A stretch of DNA of 41,017 bases from Streptomyces altiplanensis (lineage in GTDB: Bacteria; Actinomycetota; Actinomycetes; Streptomycetales; Streptomycetaceae), in assembly GCA_003719395.1 (NCBI GenBank), contig RHMC01000054.1, positions 1 to 41,017 on the forward strand, in the 5' to 3' direction. The position numbers and the translations under genes were made by a program. This document shows, in pieces, positions 6,809 to 15,186 of this stretch. The notes under the pieces were generated by a model that had not been told where the DNA came from, did no database searches, and saw only the letters and a program-made list of their open reading frames with translations. How positions within the stretch are numbered: the stretch's first letter is position 1; each line of letters starts with the position of its first letter.

Positions 6809-8470
6809 ATGACTACCGCATCGGGCGCATCGGGTACATCGGGCGTATCGGGCGCATCGGGCCGTGGTCACGGCCAGGAGCTCAGGGCCGCCGCACGGCA
6901 CATCCACCGCCGCCGGTTCCTCACCGTCACCGGAGCCGCCGCCGCGCTCGCCTTCGCGACGAACCTGCCGGGGACCGCCCAGGCCGCGGAGTTCGACGCC
7001 AAGAAGATCGCGGACGATCCCTTCACCCTCGGCGTCGCGTCCGGCGATCCGCTGCCCTCGTCCGTGCTCCTGTGGACGAGACTCGCTCCCAGGCCGTACG
7101 AGCCGGACAGCGGCCTGCCGCGCGCCCGTATCCAGGTGCGCTGGGAACTCGCCCGCGACGCCGGATTCAGGCGGACCGTCAGGCGCGGCCACGTCACCGC
7201 GCACCCCGAGTTCCACCACAGCGTCCGTGTCGAGGCCGGCGGGCTCGACCCCGACCGCGTCTACTACTACCGCTTCCGCGCGGGCGACTGGATCAGCCCG
7301 GTCGGCCGCACCCGCACGGCGCCCGCCCGTTCCGCGCGGATCAGCGAGCTGCGGCTCGGCGCGGTCTCCTGCCAGGCGTACCACGACGGGTACTTCACCG
7401 CGTACAAGCACCTCGCGGAGGAGGACCTCGACGTCGTCTTCCACCTCGGCGACTACCTCTACGAGTACGCCGTGAACGCCGCCGGGGGCGCCCGCGCCTA
7501 CCCCGACCGCCGCGTGCCCGCCCACTTCAACCGCGAGACGGTCACGCTGGAGGACTACCGCCTGCGGTACGCCCTCTACAAGTCCGACCCCGACCTGATG
7601 GCCGCGCACGCCGCGCACCCCTTCGTCGTCACCTGGGACGACCACGAGACGGAGAACAACTACGCGGGCGGCGTCCCCGAGAACGGCGTACCGCCCGAGG
7701 AGTTCCTGCTGCGCCGGGCGGCGGCGTACCGCGCCTACTGGGAGAACCAGCCGCTGCGCGCCCCGCAGCAGCCCGACGGCGCGGACATGCGGCTCTACCG
7801 GCGGCTGCACTTCGGGCGGCTCGCGCAGTTCGACATCCTCGACACCCGCCAGTACCGCTCCAACCAGGCGTACGGCGACGGCTGGCAGCTCCCGGGCCCC
7901 GAGTCCGAGGACCCGTCGCGCACCATGACCGGCGCGGAGCAGGAGCGGTGGCTCATCGACGGCTGGCGCGACTCGCGGGCGCTGTGGAACGTCGTGCCGC
8001 AGCAGGTCACCTTCGCCCGGCGGCGCAGCGCGGGCGACCCGAAGGTCAGCATGGACGCGTGGGACGGCTACCCGGCCTCGCGCAGGCGCGTGCTCGACGG
8101 CGCCCAGGCGGCCGGCGTCGACAACCTCGTGGTGCTCACGGGCGACGTCCACGTGGCGTACGCCTTCAACCTGAAGAAGGACTTCGAGGACCCGGCCTCG
8201 CGCACCGTCGGCACGGAGTTCGTCACCACGTCCGTCTCCAGCGGCAAGGACGGCGCACAGAGGCCCGCCAACTACGACCGCCTGATGCAGGGCAACGCGC
8301 ACCTGAAGTTCTACGACGGCAGGCGCGGCTACACGACGCTCACGCTCGGCGAGGACGCGGCGCGCGCGGACTTCCGTACGGTGTCCGCGGTCACCACGCC
8401 CGGCGCGCCGGTCACGACCGCCGCCTCACTCGTCACCGAGGCGGGGAATCCGGGCCTGAAGCCCGCTTAG
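6809..8470 (+). CDS. phoD: Tat-exported PhoD-family alkaline phosphatase
   Basis: An intact 553-residue protein. Residues ~31-60 form a twin-arginine signal (HRRRFLTVTG, a hydrophobic stretch, then AQAAE), so it is exported folded. The mature part has the PhoD layout: an N-terminal beta domain (FTLGVASGDPLPSSVLLWTR), then the metallophosphatase core with LGAVSCQAY, VVFHLGDYLYEY, FVVTWDDHETENNYAG, DILDTRQYR and NLVVLTGDVHVAY, which supply ligands for the Fe/Ca centre. The enzyme releases phosphate from phosphomonoesters and diesters outside the cell. A GAGGGG ribosome-binding sequence precedes ATG 6809. The extreme N-terminus carries five Xaa-Ser-Gly triplets from a 9-bp tandem repeat (6818-6862). 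No clear PHO box (GTTCACC repeats) is visible upstream. Confidence 0.93.
   Translation: MTTASGASGTSGVSGASGRGHGQELRAAARHIHRRRFLTVTGAAAALAFATNLPGTAQAAEFDAKKIADDPFTLGVASGDPLPSSVLLWTRLAPRPYEPDSGLPRARIQVRWELARDAGFRRTVRRGHVTAHPEFHHSVRVEAGGLDPDRVYYYRFRAGDWISPVGRTRTAPARSARISELRLGAVSCQAYHDGYFTAYKHLAEEDLDVVFHLGDYLYEYAVNAAGGARAYPDRRVPAHFNRETVTLEDYRLRYALYKSDPDLMAAHAAHPFVVTWDDHETENNYAGGVPENGVPPEEFLLRRAAAYRAYWENQPLRAPQQPDGADMRLYRRLHFGRLAQFDILDTRQYRSNQAYGDGWQLPGPESEDPSRTMTGAEQERWLIDGWRDSRALWNVVPQQVTFARRRSAGDPKVSMDAWDGYPASRRRVLDGAQAAGVDNLVVLTGDVHVAYAFNLKKDFEDPASRTVGTEFVTTSVSSGKDGAQRPANYDRLMQGNAHLKFYDGRRGYTTLTLGEDAARADFRTVSAVTTPGAPVTTAASLVTEAGNPGLKPA
6818..6862 (+). repeat. Five 9-bp tandem repeats in the phoD N-terminus
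   Basis: Five consecutive units of the type GCATCGGGC encode (A/T/V)SG x5 ahead of the Tat signal. The repeat is in frame, so copy-number change would only lengthen or shorten the flexible N-tail. Confidence 0.85.
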
Positions 8471-8473
8471 GCG

Positions 8474-9481
8474 TTACTGGTTGTCGTCGCCCGGATAGCG
8501 GACGCCGATGCGGTCGCGCACCGCGTCGAGCGTCCGCATCACGGCGAGGCTGCCGTCCAGCGGGACCAGCGGCGACTCCTTCTCGCCCGCGCGCAGACAG
8601 CGCATCACCTCCGCCGCTTCGTACTGGAGGCTGTGACGGCTGCCGGCCCCGGCGGTGAACTCCTCCGGCTCCGCCCCCTCCCGGTGCAGCGTGAACCGGT
8701 CGGGGTAGAAGAAGCCGCGCCCCAGCTCGATCCTTCCCTTCGTCCCCGTCACGGCCGCCGTGATGGGGGTGTCGGCGGTGATGGAACAGCTCAGCAGCGC
8801 CGTCGCCCCCGCATCCCACCCGAGCAGCATGCCGGTGTTCAGGTCGACGCCCTCCGGCGACAGCAGCGCGTCGGCCTGTACGCGGTCGCGCTCGCCCAGC
8901 AGCAGATGCGCGAACGACACCGGGTACACGCCGAGGTCCAGCAGCGCCCCGCCGCCCAGCGCGGGATCGCGCAGCCGGTGCTCGGGCGCGAACGGCCCCG
9001 CGAGCCCGAAGTCGGCGTGCACGGTGCGCACTTCCCCGATCGCCCCGTCCTTCACCAGCTCCGCGAGCCGTCTGATGGCGGGGTTGCAGTACATCCACAT
9101 CCCCTCCATCAGGAAGCGGTCGTGGCGCCGGGCCACGGCGACCAGTTCCTCCGCCTCACGGGAGTTGAGCGTGAACGCCTTCTCGCACAGCACCGCCCGG
9201 CCCGCCTCCAGGCACAGGCCGGCGGCCACCCGGTGCGCGGAGTGCGGGCCTGCGACGTACACCACATCGACTTCCTCGTCCGCGGCGAGCTCCGCCCAGC
9301 TCCCGTACGCCCGCGGTATCCCGAACCGGTCGGCGAACGCCTTCGCGCCGGCGGTCGTACGGGATGCCACCGCCACCACCTCGGCGTTCTCCGTCTCCCG
9401 GATCTCCAGCAGATCCGCGGTGAACGAGGACGCGATGCCGCCCGTCGCCAGCACGCCCCACCGCACGGTTGTTCCGCCCAT
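8474..9481 (-). CDS. Gfo/Idh/MocA family oxidoreductase
   Basis: An intact 335-residue NAD(P)-dependent dehydrogenase. The N-terminal Rossmann motif VRWGVLATGGIASSFTADL is followed by VVAVASRTTAGAKAFADRFG, VYVAGPHSAHRVAAGLCLEAG and VLCEKAFTLN, which holds the EKP-type catalytic lysine (here EKA). The C-terminal beta-sheet domain has GGGALLDLGVYPVSFAHLLLG (the GG.L.D.G.H/Y.(I/V) block). Members oxidise or reduce sugars, inositols and related alcohols; substrate unknown. The ATG at 9481 has GGGAG upstream, so the ATG ten codons earlier is less likely. It converges with phoD, with only three bases between stop codons, and diverges from the exporter at 9562. Confidence 0.9.
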   Translation of the reverse strand: MGGTTVRWGVLATGGIASSFTADLLEIRETENAEVVAVASRTTAGAKAFADRFGIPRAYGSWAELAADEEVDVVYVAGPHSAHRVAAGLCLEAGRAVLCEKAFTLNSREAEELVAVARRHDRFLMEGMWMYCNPAIRRLAELVKDGAIGEVRTVHADFGLAGPFAPEHRLRDPALGGGALLDLGVYPVSFAHLLLGERDRVQADALLSPEGVDLNTGMLLGWDAGATALLSCSITADTPITAAVTGTKGRIELGRGFFYPDRFTLHREGAEPEEFTAGAGSRHSLQYEAAEVMRCLRAGEKESPLVPLDGSLAVMRTLDAVRDRIGVRYPGDDNQ

Positions 9482-9561
9482 ACCCAGCTCCCAGGAAAAG
9501 GTGTCGACCACTCCGGACGAGCTGAGAGCATAGATACGTATTCAACGACATGGAGATGCGA

Positions 9562-10863
9562 ATGCCGGAGACCGGCCAGTCCGCGCAAGGTCACATACCC
9601 GGGGCGGAGGCCGCGGCCGCAACCGGCCCCGCCCCCGCCCCCCGTTGCCACCACCGCCGCCCGTCGCACGGGTCTCCTGGTCACGCTGGTACTCGGCGGG
9701 CTCACCGCCCTGCCGCCGCTCTCCATGGACATGTACCTCCCCGCCCTGCCCGCGGTCACGGAGTCCCTGCGCTCGCCCGCCGCGACCGTGCAGCTCACAC
9801 TGACCGCGTGCCTGGCCGGCATGGCGCTCGGGCAGCTGGTCGTGGGCCCGATGAGCGACCGGTTCGGCCGCCGCGGGCCGCTCCTCCTCGGCATGGTCGT
9901 GTACGTCGTGGCCACCGCGATCTGCGCGTTCGCGCCCTCCGCCGAACTCCTCGTCGCCTTCCGCCTCCTCCAGGGGCTCGCGGGGGCGGCGGGCATCGTG
10001 ATCGCCCGAGCGGTGGTCCGCGACCTCTACGACGGTGTCGAGATGGCGCGTTTCTTCTCCACCCTGATGCTGATCTCCGGTGTCGCGCCGGTCGTCGCGC
10101 CGGTCATCGGCGGCCAGGTGCTCCGCCTGACGGACTGGCGGGGCATCTTCGCCGTCCTCACCGTCGTCGGCGTCCTCCTCACCCTCGTCGTGTGGAAGTG
10201 GCTGCACGAGACGCTGCCGCCCGGCCGGCGCCACGAGGGAGGCGTGGGCGAGGCCCTGCGCACGATGCGCGGCCTCCTCGCGGACCGCGTCTTCACCGGC
10301 TACCTGCTGGCCGGCGGCCTCGCCTTCGCCGCCCTCTTCGCCTACATCGCCGCCTCGCCCTTCGTGATCCAGGAAATCTTCGGCGCGTCCCCGCAGACCT
10401 TCAGCCTGCTCTTCGGCATCAACTCGATCGGCCTGATCGCCGTCGGCCAGATCAACGGCAAGCTGCTGGTGGGCCGGGTCAGCATGGACAAGGTCCTGGC
10501 CGTGGGCCTGGTCCTCATCGCGCTCGCGTCGCTCGCGCTGCTCCTGATGACCACGGGCGTCTTCGGCGAGGCCGGCCTGGTCCCGGTCGCGGCCGGACTC
10601 TTCGTCCTGATGTCGTCGATGGGCCTCGCCCTGCCCAACACCAACACCCAGGCCCTGATGCGCACCCCGCACGCGGCGGGCTCGGCGTCGCGCTGCTCGG
10701 CACGTCGTCGTTCCTGATCGGCGCCGTCGCCTCACCGCTGGTCGGCATCGCGGGCGAGGCGACGGCGGTCCCGATGGCGGTGGTCCAGCTGACCTGCGCA
10801 CTGGCCTCGCTGACGTGCTTCGCGGCCCTGTGCCGCCCGTGGCGGCGCACCGCGCCGGTGTGA
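9562..10863 (+). CDS. MFS multidrug exporter, Bcr/CflA type
   Basis: A 12-helix major facilitator of the Bcr/CflA drug-resistance subfamily. Typical features are PPLSMDMYLPALPAVTESL in helix 1, MALGQLVVGPMSDRFGRRGPLL (the DRxGRR loop 2-3 motif), FRLLQGLAGAAGIVIARAVVRDLY in helix 4-5 and LMLISGVAPVVAPVIGGQ, the drug:H+ antiporter motif C. Two indels shift the frame: near 9640-9650 in the Pro-rich N-terminus and near 10680; the restored end VALLGTSSFLIGAVASPLVGIAG runs to 10863. ATG 9562 is preceded by GGAG at good spacing, so it is preferred over ATG 9550. Probable role: export of toxic small molecules. Confidence 0.9.
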   Translation: MPETGQSAQGHIPGAEAAAATGPAPAPRCHHRRPSHGSPGHAGTRRAHRPAAALHGHVPPRPARGHGVPALARRDRAAHTDRVPGRHGARAAGRGPDERPVRPPRAAPPRHGRVRRGHRDLRVRALRRTPRRLPPPPGARGGGGHRDRPSGGPRPLRRCRDGAFLLHPDADLRCRAGRRAGHRRPGAPPDGLAGHLRRPHRRRRPPHPRRVEVAARDAAARPAPRGRRGRGPAHDARPPRGPRLHRLPAGRRPRLRRPLRLHRRLALRDPGNLRRVPADLQPALRHQLDRPDRRRPDQRQAAGGPGQHGQGPGRGPGPHRARVARAAPDDHGRLRRGRPGPGRGRTLRPDVVDGPRPAQHQHPGPDAHPARGGLGVALLGTSSFLIGAVASPLVGIAGEATAVPMAVVQLTCALASLTCFAALCRPWRRTAPV

Positions 10864-10915
10864 CCCCGGCGTCCTCCGGGCGGCCTGCCCGCAACGGCCG
10901 GGCGCGCTCGGGACC

Positions 10916-12214
10916 TCAGCCCCGGCGGGCGTAGGCGATCAGGTGGGGGCGGTCCCTGCGGTCCGTCCAGGAGAACAGGGCCGTGCCCGCCACCTCCACC
11001 GCGGGTACGTGCACGTTCGCCGGGAGCGCCGTCGGCTCCGACGTGGTGAGGTCGGCCTCCACGGGGGTGCGCGTCGCCGTCGTGCCGTACGCGATGCCCG
11101 TGTCCGTCACCGCCGTCAGGGACAGCGGCTTCGTGCCGTCCGCCTCCTCGAAGCAGTGCCCCGACCCCGTCTCCAGGTCGAAGCCCAGCCTTCCCGCCAC
11201 CACGTACCGACCCTCCGGCGCCACCGCCGCCTGCGGGTGCCTCCCCGGCTCCATCGCCGGCTTGCGGCACTCCGCCTTCGCCAGCGCCTTCCCCGTCGCC
11301 GAGTCGTTCACCGCCCACAACGTCGTAGCCGCCCGCGCCCGCGCTGCCCCGCTTCTTCTGCCACCGGGCGAGCACGTGCCCGCCCGTCACCGACGTCGGC
11401 ACCCCCGACGCCGCGTCCGTCCCGGCCGGGCCGCCTTCCGGCTGTGCCAGCCGTCGCGCACCCAAAAGCCCCGGCGCCCGCTCACCAGGACCCCCTTCTC
11501 CGTGACCGCCCGCACCTGGGTCTGCACCCGGCAGTCCCCGCAGCCCTTCGGATAACGGAGATCCTGCGGGGCCAGCCGCGACACCCGGCCCGTCACCGGA
11601 TCGACGACCGCGCTGTCCGCGCCGCCGTCGCTGACGAGGATGCCGGGGCCGGCCCCGTTCACGGTCGGGGCGGTGGCCCAGGGCAGCTCGACGCGCCGCT
11701 GCGCACCGCTTTGCGCGTCGTACACGTCGAGGGCCACGATCATGTCGGCGGCGGTCAGCGCGTCCTCACCGACCTGCCCGTACGACCAGGTGACGAAGAA
11801 CTCCCGGCCGTCCTTCGCGACGGACAGCAGCCGGGGGAAGTACACCGGGTCGGAGAGCGGCCGCCAGGCGTCGCCCGCCCACCGCGTCCTCCCGCTCACC
11901 GCGTCGACGGCCCGCAGCCGGAAGCGGGCGGCGGACACCCGCTCCAGGTACCCGACCCGGCCCGCGCCCACGGCGACCGCGTACTCGGCCGACTCGCCGG
12001 TGACCTCCCAGCCCCGCCGGTTGGTGTACGCCGGAGGGACGGCCAGCCGCGTCGCGGGCCCGGCCGCGCTCTTCCGCACGGCCTCCGCCGGCCCGGCCTT
12101 CCGCGGCCCGCCCGTACGGCCGTCACCGTCGCCGCCGTACGTGGCCAGCAGGAGCAGCAGGGCCAGGACGGTCACACCGGCCACCAGCGCCATGCGTACG
12201 ACCCGCTGTCCCAT
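10916..12214 (-). CDS. Membrane-anchored beta-propeller-like (PQQ-like) protein
   Basis: After a short basic start (MGQRVVRMALVAG) comes one membrane helix (VTVLALLLLLATYG), a Gly/Asp linker and a long outside domain of repeated short strands such as AVAVGAGRVGYLERV, RLRAVDAVSGRTRWAG, IVALDVYDAQSGAQRRVELP and GRLGFDLETGSGHCF. Phrases like (L/V)xAVDxxSGxxxW are typical of PQQ/WD-like propeller blades, so a cell-surface propeller is likely; ligand unknown. Indels near 11415 and 11325 break the frame; restored length is ~430 aa. GGGGG lies four bases upstream of ATG 12214. It converges with the Bcr-type exporter. Confidence 0.7.
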
Positions 12215-12336
12215 GCGTCCCCCCGACGGTCGAGTCAACGGGCGCCAGCGTAGCAACCGCCTCTCGCACCGCGTCAGTTCGTCCGAGCCCCCTCCCGCCC
12301 CGGTACGGGCGATCCGCGGCGTACTCCGGAAGTGCC

Positions 12337-12342
12337 TAAAAT
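12337..12342 (+). promoter_or_regulatory. -10 element TAAAAT of a predicted leaderless transcript
   Basis: TAAAAT ends six bases before the GTG start at 12349, so the predicted transcription start is the G of the start codon. No ribosome-binding sequence precedes the GTG, which fits leaderless translation. Confidence 0.55.
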
Positions 12343-12348
12343 CTTCCG

Positions 12349-13371
12349 GTGAACTCCACCCTCCCCACCGCAGAAGCCCTGCGCACCGCACTCGCCGGAC
12401 TTCTCGACGGGCTGCCGCCCAAGCAGGCCGCACAGGCCGTCGAGCGGCTGATCACCAGTTACCGGGGGACCACCCCCACCGACGCGCCCGTCCTGCGCGA
12501 CCGCTCCGAGCGTCGCGGCGTACGCCGCGTACCGGATGCCGGCGACCTTCGAGGCGGTACGTTCCGCGCTCGCCGCCCTCGCCGACGCGGCCCCGGAGTG
12601 GATCCCGGCGACGCACACGGACATCGGCGGCGGGACGGGGGCCGCGACCTGGGCCGTGGCGGAGGCGTGGCAGGAGGAGCCGGCCAGCACGGTCGTCGAC
12701 TGGGCCGAGCCCGCCCTCGCGCTCGGCCGCGAGCTCGCCGAGGCCTCCGGCTCGCCCGCCCTGCGCGCGGCAGCCTGGCAGCGTTCCCGGATCGGATCGG
12801 CGCTCCGGATCGAGAGCACCGATCTCGTCACCGTCTCGTACGTCCTCAAGGAGCTCACCGCCGCCGACCGCGCGCACCTCGTCACCGAGGCCGCCCGCGC
12901 CGCCCGCGCCGTCGTGGTCGTCGAGCCCGGCACCCCCGACGGCTACCTCCGCGTCATCGAGGCCAGCAGCAGCTGCTCGACGCGGGCCTGCGCGTCGCCG
13001 CCCCCTGCCCGCACAGCGGCGCCTGCCCCATCGAGCCCGGCGCCGACTGGTGCCACTTCTCGGCCCGGGTGAGCCGTTCCTCCCTGCACCGCCAGGTGAA
13101 GGGAGGCTCGCTGCCGTACGAGGACGAGAAGTTCAGCTACGTCGCCGCCGTCCGCGACGACGCGGACAGTCCAGCCGCCGTTCCGGCCGCCAACCGCGTG
13201 ATCCGCAGGCCGCAGATCCGCAAGGGCATGGTCCTGCTGGAACTGTGCGCGAAGCCGGAGGAGCTCACCCGCGAGACGGTCACCAAGAAGCGCCACGGCG
13301 ACCTCTACCGGGCGGCCCGGGACATCGACTGGGGCGACGCCTGGCCGCCGCCCCCGCCGGCCGCCCCCTAG
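12349..13371 (+). CDS. Rsm22-family (METTL17-like) rRNA-linked methyltransferase
   Basis: The restored protein (~340 aa) has THTDIGGGTGAATWAVAEAW as SAM motif I, a DLVTVSYVLKEL strand and VVVVEPGTPDGYLRV, followed by APCPHSGACP, GADWCHFS and LLELCAKPEEL. These four cysteines in CPxxxxCP...WC...C order match the iron-sulfur cluster signature of the Rsm22/METTL17 family, which helps mature the small ribosomal subunit. Two indels interrupt it, near 12508 and 12965, either side of the methyltransferase core. The GTG at 12349 sits right after a -10 element, suggesting a leaderless mRNA. Its TAG stop shares a CTAG palindrome with the stop of the convergent ddaH. Methyl-transfer activity is uncertain in this family. 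Confidence 0.82.
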   Translation: MNSTLPTAEALRTALAGLLDGLPPKQAAQAVERLITSYRGTTPTDAPVLRDRSERRGVRRVPDAGDLRGGTFRARRPRRRGPGVDPGDAHGHRRRDGGRDLGRGGGVAGGAGQHGRRLGRARPRARPRARRGLRLARPARGSLAAFPDRIGAPDREHRSRHRLVRPQGAHRRRPRAPRHRGRPRRPRRRGRRARHPRRLPPRHRGQQQLLDAGLRVAAPCPHSGACPIEPGADWCHFSARVSRSSLHRQVKGGSLPYEDEKFSYVAAVRDDADSPAAVPAANRVIRRPQIRKGMVLLELCAKPEELTRETVTKKRHGDLYRAARDIDWGDAWPPPPPAAP

Positions 13372-14183
13372 CCGCGCAGCTCCTGCGTGCAGCACTTGAC
13401 ACTGCCGCCGCCCTTGAGCAGCTCCCCGAGGTCCATCCCGACCGGTTCGTACCCGCGCGCCCGCATCGGCTCGAAGAGCCCGAGCGCGCTGTGCGGCAGC
13501 AGCACGTGGCGCCCGTCGCTCACCGCGTTGAGCCCGAGCGCCGCCGCGTCCGCCTCCCGGGCGACGATCGCGTCGGGGAAGAGCCGGGCGAGGACGGCCC
13601 GGCTGCCGGGGGAGAAGGCGCCGGGGTAGTACATGATCTCGTCGCCGCGGTCGTCGAGGACGGCCAGCGCGGTGTCCAGGTGGTAGTAGCGCGGGTCGAC
13701 GAGGTCCAGGCCGATGACCGGGCGGCCGAAGAACTCCTGCGCCTCGTCGTGCGAGAGCGGGCTGGAGCGGAAGCCCCGCCCGGCGAGGATCCAGGACGAG
13801 GTGACGGCGAAGTCGCCCTCGCCCTCGTTGATGTGCGAGGGCTCGCGGATCTCGGTGAAGCCGTGGGCGCGGAACCACTCCAGGTGCGCCTCGGCCTCCG
13901 GCGTCCGTTCCGCGTACGCGAACCGGGCGCCGAGCACCCGTCCGTCGATGACGGTGGCGCCGTTGGCGGCGTACACCATGTCGGGCAGGCCGGGCCTGGG
14001 GGTGAGGAGCTCGACGGTGTGGCCGAGGCTCAGGTAGCGGTCGCGCAGGTCCTCCCACTGGGCGAGGGCCAGCGGCAGGTCGACCGGCTTTCCGGGGTCC
14101 ATCCAGGGGTTGATGGAGTACGTCACCCTGAAGTGCTCCGGGGGACACATCAGATAGCGGCGGGGCGAGGCGTCACGAGGCAA
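13368..14183 (-). CDS. ddaH: Dimethylarginine dimethylaminohydrolase-type amidinohydrolase
   Basis: An intact ~271-residue guanidine-modifying enzyme. RRYLMCPPEHFRVTYSINPWM starts the domain; MVYAANGATVIDG and HINEGEGDFAV carry the substrate-binding and acidic residues; YYHLDTALAVL has the catalytic histidine; and GGGSVKCCTQELRG at the C-terminus has the nucleophilic cysteine. DDAH converts N-methylated arginines to citrulline and methylamines; related members act on arginine, so the substrate is inferred. The start is taken as TTG at 14183 because GAGGAG lies six bases upstream; the first ATG in frame (14151) would remove conserved residues. It is divergent from a TetR gene with a dyad between them. 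Confidence 0.8.
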   Translation of the reverse strand: MPRDASPRRYLMCPPEHFRVTYSINPWMDPGKPVDLPLALAQWEDLRDRYLSLGHTVELLTPRPGLPDMVYAANGATVIDGRVLGARFAYAERTPEAEAHLEWFRAHGFTEIREPSHINEGEGDFAVTSSWILAGRGFRSSPLSHDEAQEFFGRPVIGLDLVDPRYYHLDTALAVLDDRGDEIMYYPGAFSPGSRAVLARLFPDAIVAREADAAALGLNAVSDGRHVLLPHSALGLFEPMRARGYEPVGMDLGELLKGGGSVKCCTQELRG

Positions 14184-14305
14184 TGAGGGCTCCTCACGAG
14201 CGGCATGGCGCACCGAGTGTGCGTGAGAGCCATGGTGCGCCGTACGGAGCCGTCGCGCTGTGCACCGATCGGGTGGTTCCCGGCTGGTCAGCCCGCACCC
14301 AGCGA

Positions 14306-14324
14306 GCGAGACGTATCGTCTCGC
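14306..14324. promoter_or_regulatory. Operator dyad GCGAGACG-TAT-CGTCTCGC
   Basis: A perfect inverted repeat with 8-bp arms and a 3-bp centre lies between divergent ddaH and tetR, nine bases upstream of the tetR -10. Size and symmetry fit a TetR dimer site, so auto-repression by the TetR at 14345 is likely, with possible control of ddaH. Confidence 0.75.
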
Positions 14325-14332
14325 CATGCTGG

Positions 14333-14338
14333 TAGATT
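14333..14338 (+). promoter_or_regulatory. -10 element TAGATT of a predicted leaderless tetR transcript
   Basis: TAGATT ends six bases (GGCCCC) before ATG 14345. No ribosome-binding sequence is present. The same hexamer-to-start distance and the same GGCCCC spacer occur at merR. Confidence 0.55.
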
Positions 14339-14344
14339 GGCCCC

Positions 14345-14984
14345 ATGACCGGCACCGGAACCCCCAGAACGCCCAGGACCCCCGACTCCACGCGCCGCAG
14401 TGAGCGCTCGCGCCGCGCGATCTACGAAGCGGCCCTCTCCCTCGTCGGCGAGGCGGGCTACGCCAGGACGACGATCGAGGGCATCGCCGCCCGCGCCGGC
14501 GTCGGCAAGCAGACGATCTACCGCTGGTGGCCCTCGAAGGCCGCCGTGCTGCTCGAAGCCTTCATCGACCTCGGCGAACAGGCCGCGAAGGCGGCGGGCA
14601 GCGGCGACGGCGTGTACGAGTTCCCCGACACCGGCGACCTGGCGGCCGACCTCAGGACGGTCCTGCGCGCCACCGTCGACGAACTCGTCGACCCCAGGTA
14701 CGAAGCCCCCACCCGCGCCCTCACCGCCGCGGGGCGTCGTCGACCGCCCTGGGCGCGGAGTTCGTGGAGAAGCTGCTCGAACCGTCGCTCCGGCTGTACG
14801 CGAAGCGGCTGCGCGCGGCGCAGGAGGCCGGCGGCGTACGGGACGGGATCGACCCGCGCGTCACGTGGAGCTGCTCGTCGGCCCGCTCTTCCACCGCTGG
14901 CTGCTGCGCACCCTCCCGCTCACGCACGAGTACGCCGACGCCGTCGACGACTGCGTGCTTGGCGGTCTCGCCCCGCGCCGGTAG
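14345..14984 (+). CDS. TetR/AcrR family regulator with C-terminal TetR_C-type domain
   Basis: RRSERSRRAIYEAALSLVGE, GYARTTIEGIAARAGVGKQT and IYRWWPSKAAVLLEAF make a textbook TetR DNA-binding domain (residues ~17-65). The ligand domain reads LRTVLRATVDELVDPRYEAP, then (shifted) GAEFVEKLLEPSLRLYAKRLRAAQ and (shifted again) ELLVGPLFHRWLLRTLPLT, with LVGPLFHRxLL typical of the TetR_C_11-like group. Indels lie near 14735 and 14865; restored length is ~210 aa. The dyad at 14306-14324 is the presumed operator. The divergent neighbour is the amidinohydrolase, a candidate target. Confidence 0.88.
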
Positions 14985-15186
14985 CACGCGGAGGTGAATT
15001 CGCTCACGGGGCCGCGGGGGCGGTCGCTGCCGTACGGGCGGTCGCCGCAGGGCCGCGTACCGGGGCAAAGGTGTCCATCGCGCCGCCGCTGTGCTGTCGG
15101 CCCGCGTACCCCGGATGGGAACTGCGGCCACCCGAGGCGCAGGATGGTGGCAGCATGGACAGCACAACGCTGAGGTGAGGGGTTGA

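Noticed and set aside
6751..8658. 635-codon open frame on the plus strand across phoD
   Set aside because: It is Arg/Pro-rich out-of-frame sequence of the PhoD gene, which itself has signal peptide, motifs and length of the family.
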